Source: Olsenella urininfantis
Lineage (GTDB): Bacteria > Actinomycetota > Coriobacteriia > Coriobacteriales > Atopobiaceae
Length of the DNA: 64,000 nt
Reading direction: 5' to 3'
Assembly (NCBI RefSeq): GCF_900155635.1
Contig: NZ_LT732540.1
Location: forward strand, 89,660 to 153,659
Below the pieces are notes generated by a model. The model did no database searches and was not told the origin of the DNA. It worked only from the letters and a program-made list of their open reading frames with translations. The position numbers were made by a program, and so were the translations under genes. Below are positions 27,285-36,722 of the stretch, in pieces. Positions within the stretch are counted from its first letter, which is position 1. Each line of letters starts with the position of its first letter.

Positions 27285-27405
27285 TACCCCGGTGTCGATG
27301 CCGTGTTGATGCGGAAGTACGTGTAGGCTGTCTTCGAGCTCGCCCATGCTGTGCCAGCACCACCAACCAGGGCGTTGCAGTTGTAGAAGCACTGGCTTCC
27401 GCTAT
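27285..27405 (-). pseudogene. BspA-like leucine-rich surface protein, C-terminal scrap
   Basis: The minus strand reads GSQCFYNCNALVGGAGTAWA, then SSKTAYTYFRINTGVPH. This matches the conserved end of BspA-family LRR surface proteins (N/C-ALVGG-GT then Y.RI). Only about 40 residues remain, joined directly to unrelated sequence on both sides. Confidence 0.65.
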
Positions 27406-27659
27406 CGGCCGCGAGCGGCGTGAGAGAGGCCGTCCCGTTTCGGACCGCAGCGTCGAGGCGCGAGAACGCGTAATCGTCCTCGTCGCGACGTCGCCGACGT
27501 CAACCCTCGCGACCGCGCCTGCCACCGCCGACGAATCGCATCCCATGCCCGGAAGCCTTGGCGCCCATGCTCGATCCCATGCCGCACGCCTGCGCCCCTT
27601 TGATCCGAATACCCGCCCCGGTGCTCCTTGGACGCGCAGGGTCGCACGCCGGCAGGCGT

Positions 27660-27869
27660 CCGCAAGGGCCGCGACACTTTCTCGGCCTCTACGACCGGGC
27701 CGCCTCCGAGCGGCGCACGTCGGTCGATCTGCTCTACGGCGGCGCCCCCGTGGAGGAGGTCTCCTACGCCGCCGGGGAGAGCCTCGACGTGGTGGCCTCG
27801 ACCATCGACCTCGTCGACCAGAACGAGATGCTCCTGCGCGAGCAACAGCGAAGGAGGAACCAGCGATGA
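27660..27869 (+). pseudogene. C-terminal fragment of an element-borne protein
   Basis: The frame FLGLYDRAASERRTSVDLLY, GGAPVEEV..., NEMLLREQQRRRNQR ends at 27867-27869, overlapping the next ATG at 27866. It reads like an intact protein tail, with no credible beginning: upstream codons are out of frame or of random composition. It is not recognised. The tight overlap indicates that it was once in an operon with the next gene. Confidence 0.45.
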
Positions 27870-28435
27870 ACGTGAGGATCACGTACCCAGGCGGGAGGAT
27901 AGACGTGTTCGACACCTCCGCATACGGCGCAAGCGCACCTTTTGACGGCAAGAACATGCTCAAGGATTTCGAGGTCTGCCTCAATGGCATCGAGGAGGAA
28001 GGCCTTTGGCTGGTGGCCAACTACTACGCAGCCAAGGCCGAGTACAGGGAAGGCTCGACAGGAATCCCGGTGGCCAGACGCTCTCGAGGATGGAAGTTCC
28101 TGCTTGCGACAGCCGACGAGGCCAAAAGCCTGTGTGATGTGACCATCGATGGAGAGATGGTGATGGCAAGGATCAACGACTCGGTCTGCAACATGAGGGA
28201 GTTCGAATCCGCTGCCCTCATGAGGATCGGAGCCTCCAACGACGGCGTCCTGGAGCGGATAGCGAAGCTGCATGCCTTCATGGCGTTGGAGCTGAAAGAA
28301 GAAACTCCGGCGACCCCAGGGATGCCGGCAGAAGTGGTCGAATACGCGCTGAGCACGACCGAGGCCCAGCCCGAGAAGGGTAACAAGAGGGTCGTTTCAG
28401 AGGATTGGGGTGATATGGATGAAGTTGATTGGTAA
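27866..28435 (+). CDS. Conserved hypothetical, probable mobile-element accessory
   Basis: 189 residues from ATG 27866, preceded by AAGGAGG and overlapping the upstream stop by ATGA. It is an alpha/beta protein without signal or membrane segments: MNVRITYPGGRIDVFDTSA at the start, GLWLVANYYAAKAEYREG in the middle, and an acidic tail ending GDMDEVDW. Not recognised. Similar proteins with this opening are found near conjugation or mobilisation genes, as far as I recall; the fragment upstream supports this. GC matches the neighbours. Confidence 0.5.
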   Translation: MNVRITYPGGRIDVFDTSAYGASAPFDGKNMLKDFEVCLNGIEEEGLWLVANYYAAKAEYREGSTGIPVARRSRGWKFLLATADEAKSLCDVTIDGEMVMARINDSVCNMREFESAALMRIGASNDGVLERIAKLHAFMALELKEETPATPGMPAEVVEYALSTTEAQPEKGNKRVVSEDWGDMDEVDW

Positions 28436-28508
28436 GTGCATTTCAGGATTCATCAGGTGGCTCATCAAGGCAGTCTTCAGGTTCATGTGGGATTCCCAGT
28501 ATGCTTGA
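28419..28508 (+). CDS. Possible 29-residue amphipathic peptide
   Basis: ATG 28419 lies inside the end of the previous gene in another frame and reads MKLIGKCISGFIRWLIKAVF then RFMWDSQYA. It is basic, amphipathic and has an intact stop. GGGTGAT lies just upstream. It could be a coupled small membrane peptide or chance. The following 200 bases to the Fic gene show no other gene. Confidence 0.25.
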   Translation: MKLIGKCISGFIRWLIKAVFRFMWDSQYA

Positions 28509-28706
28509 GCCTTATTGGATGGCAAGGACTATCCGTTGTCCCGCCATGCGCATTCTGCGTCCTAACGCAACAAACGCGCAACCGGACAGCACTCTATCCT
28601 TTCGCCCAACATACTGAGTCTTTTACCTATATCTTCGACAATGGTAGAGTATCTTCGTCAGATATGACAGATGTGGCGAGAATAATGTCAGGATGGCGGA
28701 GATGCT

Positions 28707-29753
28707 ATGGCGCAGTTTGAATACGGAAGTACGCTTGGCATGCTTATGGTCCCAGAGGTGGTATCGGCTCTCGGGGATATCCGCGAGCTCAAAGGGAAGA
28801 CCGCTTCGCTCTCAGCAACCAGCCCCGAAACGTTCTCGGCGCTGATCGAGGTTGCTAAGATCCAAAGCACAGGCGCCTCGAACAGGATTGAGAACATCTC
28901 CACTTCCGACAAACGCCTGCGCGAGCTTATGGCAGACAAGACGGATCCGAGAAACCGCGACGAGAGGGAGATTGCAGGCTACCGGTATGTCCTTGACGAG
29001 ATCCACGAGAGCCACGACAACATCCCCGTCACGCCGAACATCATCCTCCAGCTCCACCGCGACCTGTATCGCTTCTCCGGCGATTCCTACGCCGGCAGAT
29101 GGAAAGATGCCGACAACGTGATCGCCGAACGCACGGCCGAGGGAAAGCTGGTCGCCCGATTCGTCCCCACCTCTGCCGCCAGCACTCCCGCCGCCGTCGA
29201 AAGGATCTGCTCCGAATATTCGAGGCAGATAGACGCCAGGGCGTACGACCCCTTGCTCGTGTCGCTTGTCTTCATCTTCGACTTCGTTAGCATCCATCCC
29301 TTCAACGACGGGAACGGCCGCATGAGCAGGCTGCTTACGCTGCTGCTCATGTATCGAAACGGGTACGACGTGGGGAAATACATCTCGATAGAGAAGGAGA
29401 TCGAGGGATCGAAAAAAACGTATTACGAGGCCCTGCAGGCAAGCTCTTCGGGTTGGCAGGACGGCGAAAACGACTACGTCCCATTCGTCACGTACATGCT
29501 GGGGGTAGTAATCGCCTGCTACAGGGAGCTCGACAGCAGATTCTCGATTGCGACTCTGCCAGTCGGAAACGAGGAGGCCATCAGAGCGTTTTTCGACAGG
29601 CTGGTCGGAACGGCGACGAAGCGCGAGATCATGGATTCCAACCCGAACATGAGCCAACGCACTTTGGAGCGAATCCTCGCAAAGCTCCAAGACGAAGGCG
29701 TCGTAGAAAAGATCGGCGCCGCGAGGTCGACGGCGTATCGACGAAGAGGATAA
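28707..29753 (+). CDS. Fic protein (AMP-transferase type, class II)
   Basis: 348 residues. The catalytic motif HPFNDGNGRMSR lies near residues 197-208 with all key residues present (His, Asp, Asn-Gly-Arg). An N-terminal inhibitory motif S-x-x-x-E-N (Ser58, Glu62, Asn63) precedes the Fic core, the class II arrangement in which the toxin is self-restrained. The last 60 residues form a winged-helix-like segment (NMSQRTLERILAKLQDEGVV). Substrates of this Fic subgroup are generally unknown; autoregulation or control of partner proteins is likely. It is monocistronic. A short tail (AGGIGIGIVGVKFGERKKA, 29.76-29.83 kb) after the stop is debris from another protein. Confidence 0.85.
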   Translation: MAQFEYGSTLGMLMVPEVVSALGDIRELKGKTASLSATSPETFSALIEVAKIQSTGASNRIENISTSDKRLRELMADKTDPRNRDEREIAGYRYVLDEIHESHDNIPVTPNIILQLHRDLYRFSGDSYAGRWKDADNVIAERTAEGKLVARFVPTSAASTPAAVERICSEYSRQIDARAYDPLLVSLVFIFDFVSIHPFNDGNGRMSRLLTLLLMYRNGYDVGKYISIEKEIEGSKKTYYEALQASSSGWQDGENDYVPFVTYMLGVVIACYRELDSRFSIATLPVGNEEAIRAFFDRLVGTATKREIMDSNPNMSQRTLERILAKLQDEGVVEKIGAARSTAYRRRG

Positions 29754-29929
29754 AGGCTCACTCCTTGCTGGTGGTATTGGTATCGGAATTGTAGGAGTCA
29801 AATTTGGCGAACGAAAAAAAGCCCGTCCTGTTGCCTCTTCAAAAGCACTTAGGTAAAATCTTAAGTGTTTTTTGAAAAAATATAATTTAGAAATAAAAAA
29901 CCACCGAGTGGTTGCTTATAGCTTTTAAT

Positions 29930-30493
29930 TTAGTTATCTTCTTCTACCATTTCTAAACATTTATCTAAATCAAATTCTTCTGTGAATTCTGGATCCATAT
30001 GGGTTAAGAAGTGCCAATCTTCTGAATCTTTTTTTCTAAATAGGATTGCTTCTCCGTCTTCTGATCCGAAGTAGGCTCTTTCTACTTGGTAGCCCTTCTT
30101 TTCTAGATTTTTCTTTACTTCTAAATAATTATTATCTCTCGCTTCGATATATTCTCTTAAATCTGAATTCGCTACTGTGTAGGCATCCACTCTAGTTGCA
30201 CCGTCTACGATTCCTTTTCCTTTTTTAGATAGGTTTGGAATTTCTTTCCAATATACTTCTACATCGCCATCTTCTGTAAACATAAACTTAGTTAGTGGTA
30301 CTACGTTGCCATTTATTTCTAGTTCCATGTAGTCTGAGATTGAATCTAGCTTTACAGTCTCGTATTCAAATCCGTCTATCTCTTCAAATTTGTATCCTTT
30401 GAGTTGAGATACAAATTTTCTTCCTTCTTCTATGGTGTCAAATAGTCCTAGCTCTGTGCTCATTCCATCTTGGTATAATTCTAATATAAACAT
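29930..30493 (-). CDS. AT-rich hypothetical protein of Firmicutes type
   Basis: 187 residues, very acidic, with AT-rich codon use (AAA, GAA, ATT, TCT) quite unlike the GC-rich flanks. It begins MFILELYQDGMSTELGLFDT after a GGAG-type site and has no signal peptide. The C-terminal half (EVKKNLEKKGYQVERAYFGS...AILFRKKDSEDWHFL) looks like a small alpha/beta domain. Not recognised. Composition points to transfer from an anaerobic coccus or clostridial donor. It lies just downstream of a histidine-kinase remnant with the same composition, so both arrived together. Confidence 0.6.
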   Translation of the reverse strand: MFILELYQDGMSTELGLFDTIEEGRKFVSQLKGYKFEEIDGFEYETVKLDSISDYMELEINGNVVPLTKFMFTEDGDVEVYWKEIPNLSKKGKGIVDGATRVDAYTVANSDLREYIEARDNNYLEVKKNLEKKGYQVERAYFGSEDGEAILFRKKDSEDWHFLTHMDPEFTEEFDLDKCLEMVEEDN

Positions 30494-30504
30494 TTTTTCT
30501 CCTT

Positions 30505-30665
30505 ATCTATTTAACTCTATTTCAAATTTAAAACTTGAATCGCCTTGGGTTGCTCTATGCTTAATCTTGTAGTTTTTAGAAGACTACTAACTATATAGAG
30601 CCCCAGCCCATTGCTGTTCTTCTTGCTAAGATTAAAGCCTACGTCAAAGATTTTATCTATGTCGA
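30505..30665 (-). pseudogene. Sensor histidine kinase, C-terminal remnant
   Basis: The minus strand reads DIDKIFDVGFNLSKKNSNGL then GLYIVSSLLK, the G2 box and preceding ATP lid of a HATPase_c domain. After a one-base shift it continues NYKIKHRATQGDSSFKFEIE and stops. Only about 52 codons are left. It has the same AT-rich composition as the gene downstream. Confidence 0.7.
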
Positions 30666-30869
30666 GACATAGACGTCGAAAATGATAAAAGCCGCGTGAG
30701 TTCCTAAACTCCTTTTGAACAGGTATTTTGTTGTTTCTGGGGCTGTTCGCTGGCGTGCTGGAGGCTCAGTAATCGGGCGCTCGTCCCCGATCTTCCCGTT
30801 GGATTGGTGCACGTTTCTGGTTGAGGGGGTCTGCTGGTGGGCTTGCGTTAGCTGGTACCTAGTGCGGGG

Positions 30870-32112
30870 CTAGAACATAAAATCTGGCATCGAGAAGGCT
30901 TCTGGCACGTTGTATCTGATTTCGTTGGCTTCTTTGCGGACGTTGATGTTCGAGCTTTCGAGGAGAATCGGGTTCAGATAGGGCTTTCCTTCGTGAAGGA
31001 AGACTGCATTGGAGACGTTGGTTCGAATGTAGGTGGCGCTCTCGCGGGTGAATCCGAGTCGTTGGAGAAGAATAGTTTCCTGTTTCGTTGTGCCGTACTC
31101 GATGTAGCCGTACCAGTCATTGTCGAACTGCTCTACTCCGTGGACCTTCTTGTATTCGTTGGAGAATTTGAGGAAGTAGTTCGACAGACTGAAGAGGATG
31201 ACATCTTCAAGAACTTTCAGGATTTCACTGATGACGATGTTGCGGTGCTGGAGCGTGCTCTCGTAACGGATCTCTCCTTGCCCTTTGATGTAGAGCGTCC
31301 CTTGCTGTAGGCGGTACCTGAGGGCACGGCTCATGATCGAACGGAGTCCGTGACCTTCCATCCATTGTGTAAGCAATACGGTGTACCAGCGCAGCATCGT
31401 GAGCTGGTTGCCGTACCTATCTGTTTTTCCGAGTGTTTCGGGGTCGTAGACGCGCCATTTGAAAATTGAGGCGAGCCGTTCGAGAAACGCGAGAGTTTCT
31501 GGTGAGGGCCTCGGTGTGCGCCTTGTTGAGGACGAGGCTGGCGAACGGGATCTGTATCCCGCACGGCGTGTAGAGGTCCGTGCCGATGTGGATTAGCTGC
31601 TTGATCAGGGCCGCTGCGGCGGCATCCGGCTCGCTCACGACGCGCCTTCCCGCCGCGACCAGCATCTCCACGGTCCCGGCGGGCGCCCCCGATCAGCGGG
31701 TTCTTCCCGAAAGCGTCGTAGGAGACCGAGTAGGTCGCGGGGATCCGCGCGCCGGTCCTGAAGACGTTGGCGTCCTTCACGCAGGTGATGCTGTTCGTCA
31801 TGATGTTCGAGGTTCCGAACACGAGGCCGAGCACCGGGTCGTGGCCGAGGGTCGCGAACCGGTGGTTCGCGCCCTTGAAAATATTGAGGTTCTCAGCCTC
31901 GTAGCGGGTCGCGTCGTATGGCACGCCTCGCGAGGAGAGGATGTGGCTCCTGGAGGCGAACAGGCGGCCCGATTCCGCCGGAGCTCCATCGCCGAAGCCG
32001 GAGAAAACGCGGTCCTGGAAGTTATGCAGGGTGTCTTCCTTGGCGTTGCCCGCTCCCGCCCGCTCGACCTCCGTCAGAAAGTTTTCGATGGCAACAAGAG
32101 AACGGGTGCCGC
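30870..32112 (-). pseudogene. Conserved unknown protein, broken by frameshifts
   Basis: Three frames read in series as one protein of over 400 residues. The first gives IENFLTEVERAGAGNAKED, RGVPYDATRYEAENLN, FKGANHRFATLGHDPVLG and FGKNPLIG (to about 31680). A shift in a G-run leads to GTVEMLVAAGRRVV and IKQLIHIGTDLYTPCGIQIP. A second shift near 31493 leads to LERLASIFKWRVYDPETLG, LRWYTVLLTQWMEGHGL, EDVILFSLSNYFLKFSNEYK and the end at 30870. The phrases IHIGTDLYTPCGIQ and LGHDP are conserved-looking, but I do not know the function. Membrane or nucleic-acid motifs are absent. The intact 175-residue C-terminal frame could be expressed from an internal start but is more likely inert. Confidence 0.65.
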
Positions 32113-32119
32113 CCTACTT

Positions 32120-32453
32120 GGCACATACCTCAGGATGTCTGGCATTGGCTTCAGGCCTGACCACGCAGCCTTCCTCAAGGTCATGTAGGTGTTGCGGATG
32201 GGTCGGTAGGCTACGACGCGCTCGTCGATTGGGTTGAAAGCGTAGTGGAATAAAGCGCTTCGCGACCTGCGGCACGTCCATGAGGCCGTCGGGCAGGTCG
32301 TTCGCTTCGGATGTCGAGGAGGCAGCAGATCCACATATCTCCGCCCAGCATGTTGGTGTAGCGCAGGTAGCTTAGGTTGAGCTTCTTGCGCAGGTCGATT
32401 TCCTGGCAGCCCGTGCTTCCGTCGGGCAGGGTGACTTTCCTGCGGCGCTTCAT
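32120..32453 (-). pseudogene. Second frameshifted unknown gene
   Basis: It starts at ATG 32453: MKRRRKVTLPDGSTGCQEID, then LNLSYLRYTNMLGGDMWICC. Coherent sequence then moves to a second frame (EANDLPDGLMDVPQVAKRFI) and a third (HYAFNPIDERVVAYRPIRNT and YVPSRAAPVLL). At least two indels are required. It abuts the previous pseudogene and may be its N-terminal part. No family recognised. Confidence 0.5.
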
Positions 32454-33169
32454 CGGGACGCCCGGCCGTGGCCGCGGGCGCCCGCATGCTCGCGCCGCGC
32501 GCCCTGATAGGGGCACGCGTTATGGGACATGGTTTTCACCAGTCCTTTCCGCCGAACATCGGCAAATCCAATGGCAGACAAGGGCTGGTGTGAGATGCTT
32601 CCCGATGTGATCAGGCGTGGGCACCCCACACCAACCGATAGCCACTGGGACGGCAATCCCGCTGGCTATCTTGCTCTAAGCACAGACAACGCGACCATCT
32701 TTCCTCACGGAACAAAAGGCAAGAATGCGCGTCTCATATTCGGTAAGGGTCCTTGAGCCGTAGTCGGGGCGTTTAACCGTTCCGTCCTGGACAAAGCGCG
32801 CACAGCCGTAGCCCACCTGGAGGCCATCGTGGATAGTTTCGATATCAAGCTTCGGGTTAAAGGCAATGTTGGATGGTCCAGAAAGACCGCCGCAGCTCCA
32901 AATGTCAATAAGAGCCAAAATGGCAAAGAATCGAGTGCACTATTTTGCTAAGAAGAAAATTGATGCCACAATTGAGATGTGATGAGCATATGATTAGAAC
33001 GCATATTTATAAATCGCTAGAGTTGGGTGACTGATTCACCGGCAATGAAAGAGGTAAGTAATGCTCAAAAGGGGACAACAAATCTGCGGTGCTTTGTAAA
33101 AAAATTATACTGGATGAATCAAATTGATAGAAAACGTCAGAGAAAGGAAAATCCAACGCTATAGCGTAG
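32454..33169. other. Gap with an insertion-sequence end remnant
   Basis: No convincing gene. Bases 32854-32900 match 36450-36496 (GGTTAAAGGCAATGTTGGAT versus GGTTTAAAGGCGATGCTGGG and so on), a segment that at 36.4 kb follows the end of an IS3-family transposase. A second, more decayed copy of that IS therefore ended here. Confidence 0.5.
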
Positions 33170-35836
33170 ATGGGTAAAATAATTATGATTATAATGAAGC
33201 ATAAAAACGTTATCAGATTTTTCTCGCTCGTGTTGGCGTCCTTGATGATTTTATCCATGTCCGAGGCACCAATTACGTATGCCAAAAACTTGCAAGACGA
33301 ACCTCAGCCTGAAAATCAAATTGTTCCTCCTGTAAAGGAAGAACCATCAAGTATCAAATCCAACGAGGAACAGGGCGAGGATCTAGAGATCGGGCCGGAG
33401 ATTGTTGATCAACCAGTGCGCCAATCAACTTTACCGGCACCGACCATTGGCAAAGTCTTTTACGATGCCACAACTATTTCTGGCGCTAATGTACAACGAA
33501 AAAGAGTTGGCAAAAAGACTGTAAGATCGACTGTATATGTGACCCTAAAAGATAAGAACGGTAACGAAAAAGCCACTGTTTCCGTTACCCCTAAAAGTGG
33601 AACTAGTTGGACGGTAAATCTACCTGGCGGCGTTACTGTTGCGGCAGGCGATACCGTCACTGCCTATCAAACTTTGGATGGCGCTACCTCTGATGTGGTG
33701 ACCGCAAATGCTGAGCCATCAATGGCAAATCAGACAACGCTCACAATGCCCGCCGGCGAAATCTGGATTGAACACCCGGACGCCAACCTTGTAAATAAAG
33801 ATGAGCAAGCAGAAGCTATTGAAATGCTGAAGAAAGCCAATCCGGACATTGCGAAAGACATTAAGAAAGTTGAATTCTCTATCGATTACACGAACCATGC
33901 CTACTATGAAGTGACCTATACCGATGGATCAACCTCCGGAAAAGTTGAAGCCACGGACCTAAAGATCAAACAGGTAACGGAAACATCTGCTGCTCCGACA
34001 ATAAAAAAAGTCCAGGTAACAGACGGACAGATTATCGTTACTCTTGATAAAGAGGTTGCCGCAGGTACAAAATTTTATTTTGTCAAAGAATTTACGGATC
34101 ATGAGGACAATAATTTTTGCGAAAACGGAAGCTGTAAAGTGGACAAATCTAACTCAGAAGAGATGTCTCAAGCAGTATCCGTTAACGGCACAACAGTTAC
34201 TTTCCCAATCAAGGATAAGGTTAACGATTTAAAACTCGGAAGAGAGTTCGGTATCGCTGTCAAAGAGCCGCATAAATTCCGTTCTTGCGCGAAGTCTGAG
34301 CCGGTAATAACAACTCCCAAAAAAGTGGACGTAAGAGATCCCAAAAAGCTAACTGATGACGATAAAAAAGCCATCGATAAAGCTGTTCGAGATGCCAATA
34401 CGGTAAATGGCGTATCTAAACTCCCGGATGGAACTGGAGATAATGACGGTACACCTGCATTCATCGAATTTGATAAAGACGGAAACGTTACAATAATCAG
34501 CCCTAATGATGTGGTTGTTGATTGGGATAGTAACTACAAACCGATATATGCAAAAAATCCCGATGGAACCTATAAACTAAACGATGGAGCCAAAGTCACT
34601 AAATTCCCTGCTAAAGATTTGGTGAAGAATCTAAAACCTGATTCTCCCAAGATTGCCGTTAATACCGACGATGGAAAAGTCACCATTACCCCGCCTGCCT
34701 ATGAAAACGCAGGTGATGATACCGACTTGGCGTCCTACACGATTACGTATAAGGACGAATCGGGAGCGGAGAAAACCGTCACCGCAACGAGAACCGTAGA
34801 CGCTACAGGTAAGACCACGTGGACATCGGATGGCGCAACGGTTGATGCGAATACTGGGGTAGTAACCCTGGAGATTAAAGATTTAGCTGTTGGCGACACC
34901 ATTACGGCAAAAGCAAAAGACAATGGTGGTCTTGAGGGTGACACTGAAGAGCTTGAATCAGATCTGGCAAGCAAGACTCTCGAAACTGCCACTGTTAGCT
35001 ACAACGGTAACGGCGGCACCGGCGAAATGAAAGGCAAGAAGCTAAACAAGGGCTCAAAATACAAGATTTTGAGTAATGCTTTCACTGCCCCTGAAAATCA
35101 GGAATTTGACACTTGGGAAGTGAATGGCAAGAAACTAGCGCCAGGCACTGAGATTACGGTCGACAAAGATACGCAAGTCACAGCAATTTGGAAGGAGGGC
35201 CGGGTCAAGCTAAAAATCACTACATCCGTAACAAACGGAACCATTGATCCGAGCTGTGATGCGTATAAGGGAGACAACAAGACCATAAACTATGCACCAA
35301 AGGATGGTTACAAGCTAAAGAGCGTAACCGTTGATGGCGCGGAAGCGGATATATCTCAGCATCCAAGTAGCTATACCTTTACGAATCTCGATAAAAACCA
35401 TGAAATAGCCGTTGTGTATGAACTCCCTACATATACAGTGACCTATAACTGGGGTGGAGAGGCACCGGAGGGAAAGGCTGTTCCGAAAGATACAGGCAGC
35501 TACTACGCCGGCGACCACTACGACGTGGACGCCACCTACAAGGCGGGCGACACGGCAGAGGGCGAGAAGGACGGCAAGAAGGGCACGTGGACCTTCAGCG
35601 GCTGGACCGACCCGAACAACGGCACCATGGGCGACGGGGACGCGACCATCACGGGCTCCTGGACGTTTAAGGCAGAACCGGTCAACTCAGAGAATGAGAG
35701 GACAAATTCTCGTGCAAGTGTTCTACCAAAAACTGGCGATGCAATGAGTACCTCATTCTATGTAGGTGCTATGGCGCTAATAGGATCTGCTCTTTTGGCA
35801 CTAGCATTGGGGCTTGAGAAAAATAACAACCAATAG
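33170..35836 (+). CDS. LPKTG cell-wall-anchored adhesin, compositionally mosaic
   Basis: 888 residues from ATG 33170; ATG 33194 (MKHKNVIRFF) would give a more typical signal peptide. Signal sequence, then a Pro/Glu-rich region, Ig-like beta modules, an InlB B-repeat-like unit (TVSYNGNGGTGEMKGKK...WEVNGKKL), a second similar unit, a SHIRT-like module (YYAGDHYDVDATYKAG...FSGWTDPNNGTMGDGDATI) and a sorting signal LPKTG with hydrophobic helix and short tail. Most of the gene is AT-rich and Firmicutes-like, but about 35490-35680 is strongly GC-rich, so the penultimate module was exchanged with a high-GC gene. The protein probably mediates attachment. Confidence 0.8.
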   Translation: MGKIIMIIMKHKNVIRFFSLVLASLMILSMSEAPITYAKNLQDEPQPENQIVPPVKEEPSSIKSNEEQGEDLEIGPEIVDQPVRQSTLPAPTIGKVFYDATTISGANVQRKRVGKKTVRSTVYVTLKDKNGNEKATVSVTPKSGTSWTVNLPGGVTVAAGDTVTAYQTLDGATSDVVTANAEPSMANQTTLTMPAGEIWIEHPDANLVNKDEQAEAIEMLKKANPDIAKDIKKVEFSIDYTNHAYYEVTYTDGSTSGKVEATDLKIKQVTETSAAPTIKKVQVTDGQIIVTLDKEVAAGTKFYFVKEFTDHEDNNFCENGSCKVDKSNSEEMSQAVSVNGTTVTFPIKDKVNDLKLGREFGIAVKEPHKFRSCAKSEPVITTPKKVDVRDPKKLTDDDKKAIDKAVRDANTVNGVSKLPDGTGDNDGTPAFIEFDKDGNVTIISPNDVVVDWDSNYKPIYAKNPDGTYKLNDGAKVTKFPAKDLVKNLKPDSPKIAVNTDDGKVTITPPAYENAGDDTDLASYTITYKDESGAEKTVTATRTVDATGKTTWTSDGATVDANTGVVTLEIKDLAVGDTITAKAKDNGGLEGDTEELESDLASKTLETATVSYNGNGGTGEMKGKKLNKGSKYKILSNAFTAPENQEFDTWEVNGKKLAPGTEITVDKDTQVTAIWKEGRVKLKITTSVTNGTIDPSCDAYKGDNKTINYAPKDGYKLKSVTVDGAEADISQHPSSYTFTNLDKNHEIAVVYELPTYTVTYNWGGEAPEGKAVPKDTGSYYAGDHYDVDATYKAGDTAEGEKDGKKGTWTFSGWTDPNNGTMGDGDATITGSWTFKAEPVNSENERTNSRASVLPKTGDAMSTSFYVGAMALIGSALLALALGLEKNNNQ

Positions 35837-35875
35837 GCCAGACAGCGCAACTTAGGGAGTTTGTAATCCCGAAAT

Positions 35876-35914
35876 AAACGGTATAGTCGTGAAATGCGAC
35901 TATACCGTTTTTTG
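35876..35914. terminator. Strong terminator
   Basis: AAACGGTATAGTCG and CGACTATACCGTTT form a perfect stem around TGAAATG, with T-runs on the plus side. It ends the adhesin gene. Confidence 0.8.
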
Positions 35915-36149
35915 TCTTTCTTTTTTGTGGTGGCATAAACTCACCAATGCAGCCCCCTACGACACGCATCCTCTGCATCCTGTGAGTGCTAATTTACCTT
36001 GGTTTGAAAACTTCTATGCGCTCTACGAATTCGCGTATGATCTTTGGCATTAGTTCCTGAATACCGGCGTGTTTGCGTACCTTGGCAAGAAAAAAGAGCC
36101 ATCCTCCACGGCTCCTTCTTTCTGAGATGAAGGACTAGGCTCCATAGCG

Positions 36150-36445
36150 ATTGCGGAGTGCATTATCGCTGGTCAGAATGGATAGCAATCTGTGAAAAGA
36201 ACCACAGCATAAGATCGATGTCTAGAAAAGGCCGCTCGGCAGATAACTCTCGCGCCGAAGGGTTCTTCGGCGGGCTCAAGGGAGAGCTTCCCTTCTGGAG
36301 AGCTGGGATGGCATTGGCCTTGATGAGCTCGTCTGCATGCCTGATGAGCGCCTGAGACGGCATCGCGACGTTCGTCTTACGAGTGATTTCTGGTATCTGA
36401 GTCCACGCCAGCATCGACAAGGTCTTGGTTTGCCGCCAAAGGCAC
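36150..36445 (+). pseudogene. IS3-family transposase, C-terminal remnant
   Basis: The frame gives HYRWSEWIAICEKNHSIRSM, SRKGRSADNSRAEGFFGGLK, the rve-domain end with the conserved Ser-Arg-Lys-Gly, Asn and Glu-Gly-Phe-Phe-Gly pattern. After a shift it continues HRDVRLTSDFWYLSPRQHRQ, GLGLPPK and stops. The first two catalytic acids are lost. The 3' flank (36450-36496) is repeated at 32854-32900. Confidence 0.75.
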
Positions 36446-36449
36446 CCAA

Positions 36450-36496
36450 GGTTTAAAGGCGATGCTGGGTGGCCCAGAAAAACCACCGCAGTCCCA
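36450..36496. repeat. IS end segment, second copy at 32854-32900
   Basis: About 47 bases that match 32854-32900 at roughly four positions in five. The segment directly follows the transposase stop. Confidence 0.55.
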
Positions 36497-36722
36497 GACG
36501 TTCCTTTGTCGTACCGTTAGCTTTAGAACCTGGAAGTTTGGGCAAAACGATCAACGCGACGCCAGCCTCGAGGAGCGCTCCCTCGACCAACGGAAAACCT
36601 TCATGCTTAGTGGTCTGTGTGAGAGCGAAACCCACAGCGGACTCGAACTTTTCCCTGTCATACTCAAGAGTATTGACCTTCTGAGCCTCGTTTTCCGCAG
36701 TCTGGACAAGAGCATTCGCCTT
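36490..36722 (-). pseudogene. HTH/ImmA-type protein, internal fragment
   Basis: In a frame different from the BglG gene the minus strand reads EYDREKFESAVGFALTQTTK, then LLEAGVALIVLPKLPGSKAN and GTTKERLG. This is the segment that precedes the metallopeptidase motif in HigA/ImmA-like antitoxin proteins. It is cut by the IS remnant on one side and joined to the BglG gene on the other. Confidence 0.5.

Noticed and set aside
31580..32188. Plus-strand frame ending FDGNKRTGAALLGTYL, resembling a Fic/Doc motif
   Set aside because: It is antisense to coherent minus-strand sequence (AYRPIRNTYMTLRKAAW, YVPSRAAPVLL) and lacks the preceding HPF; probably coincidence.
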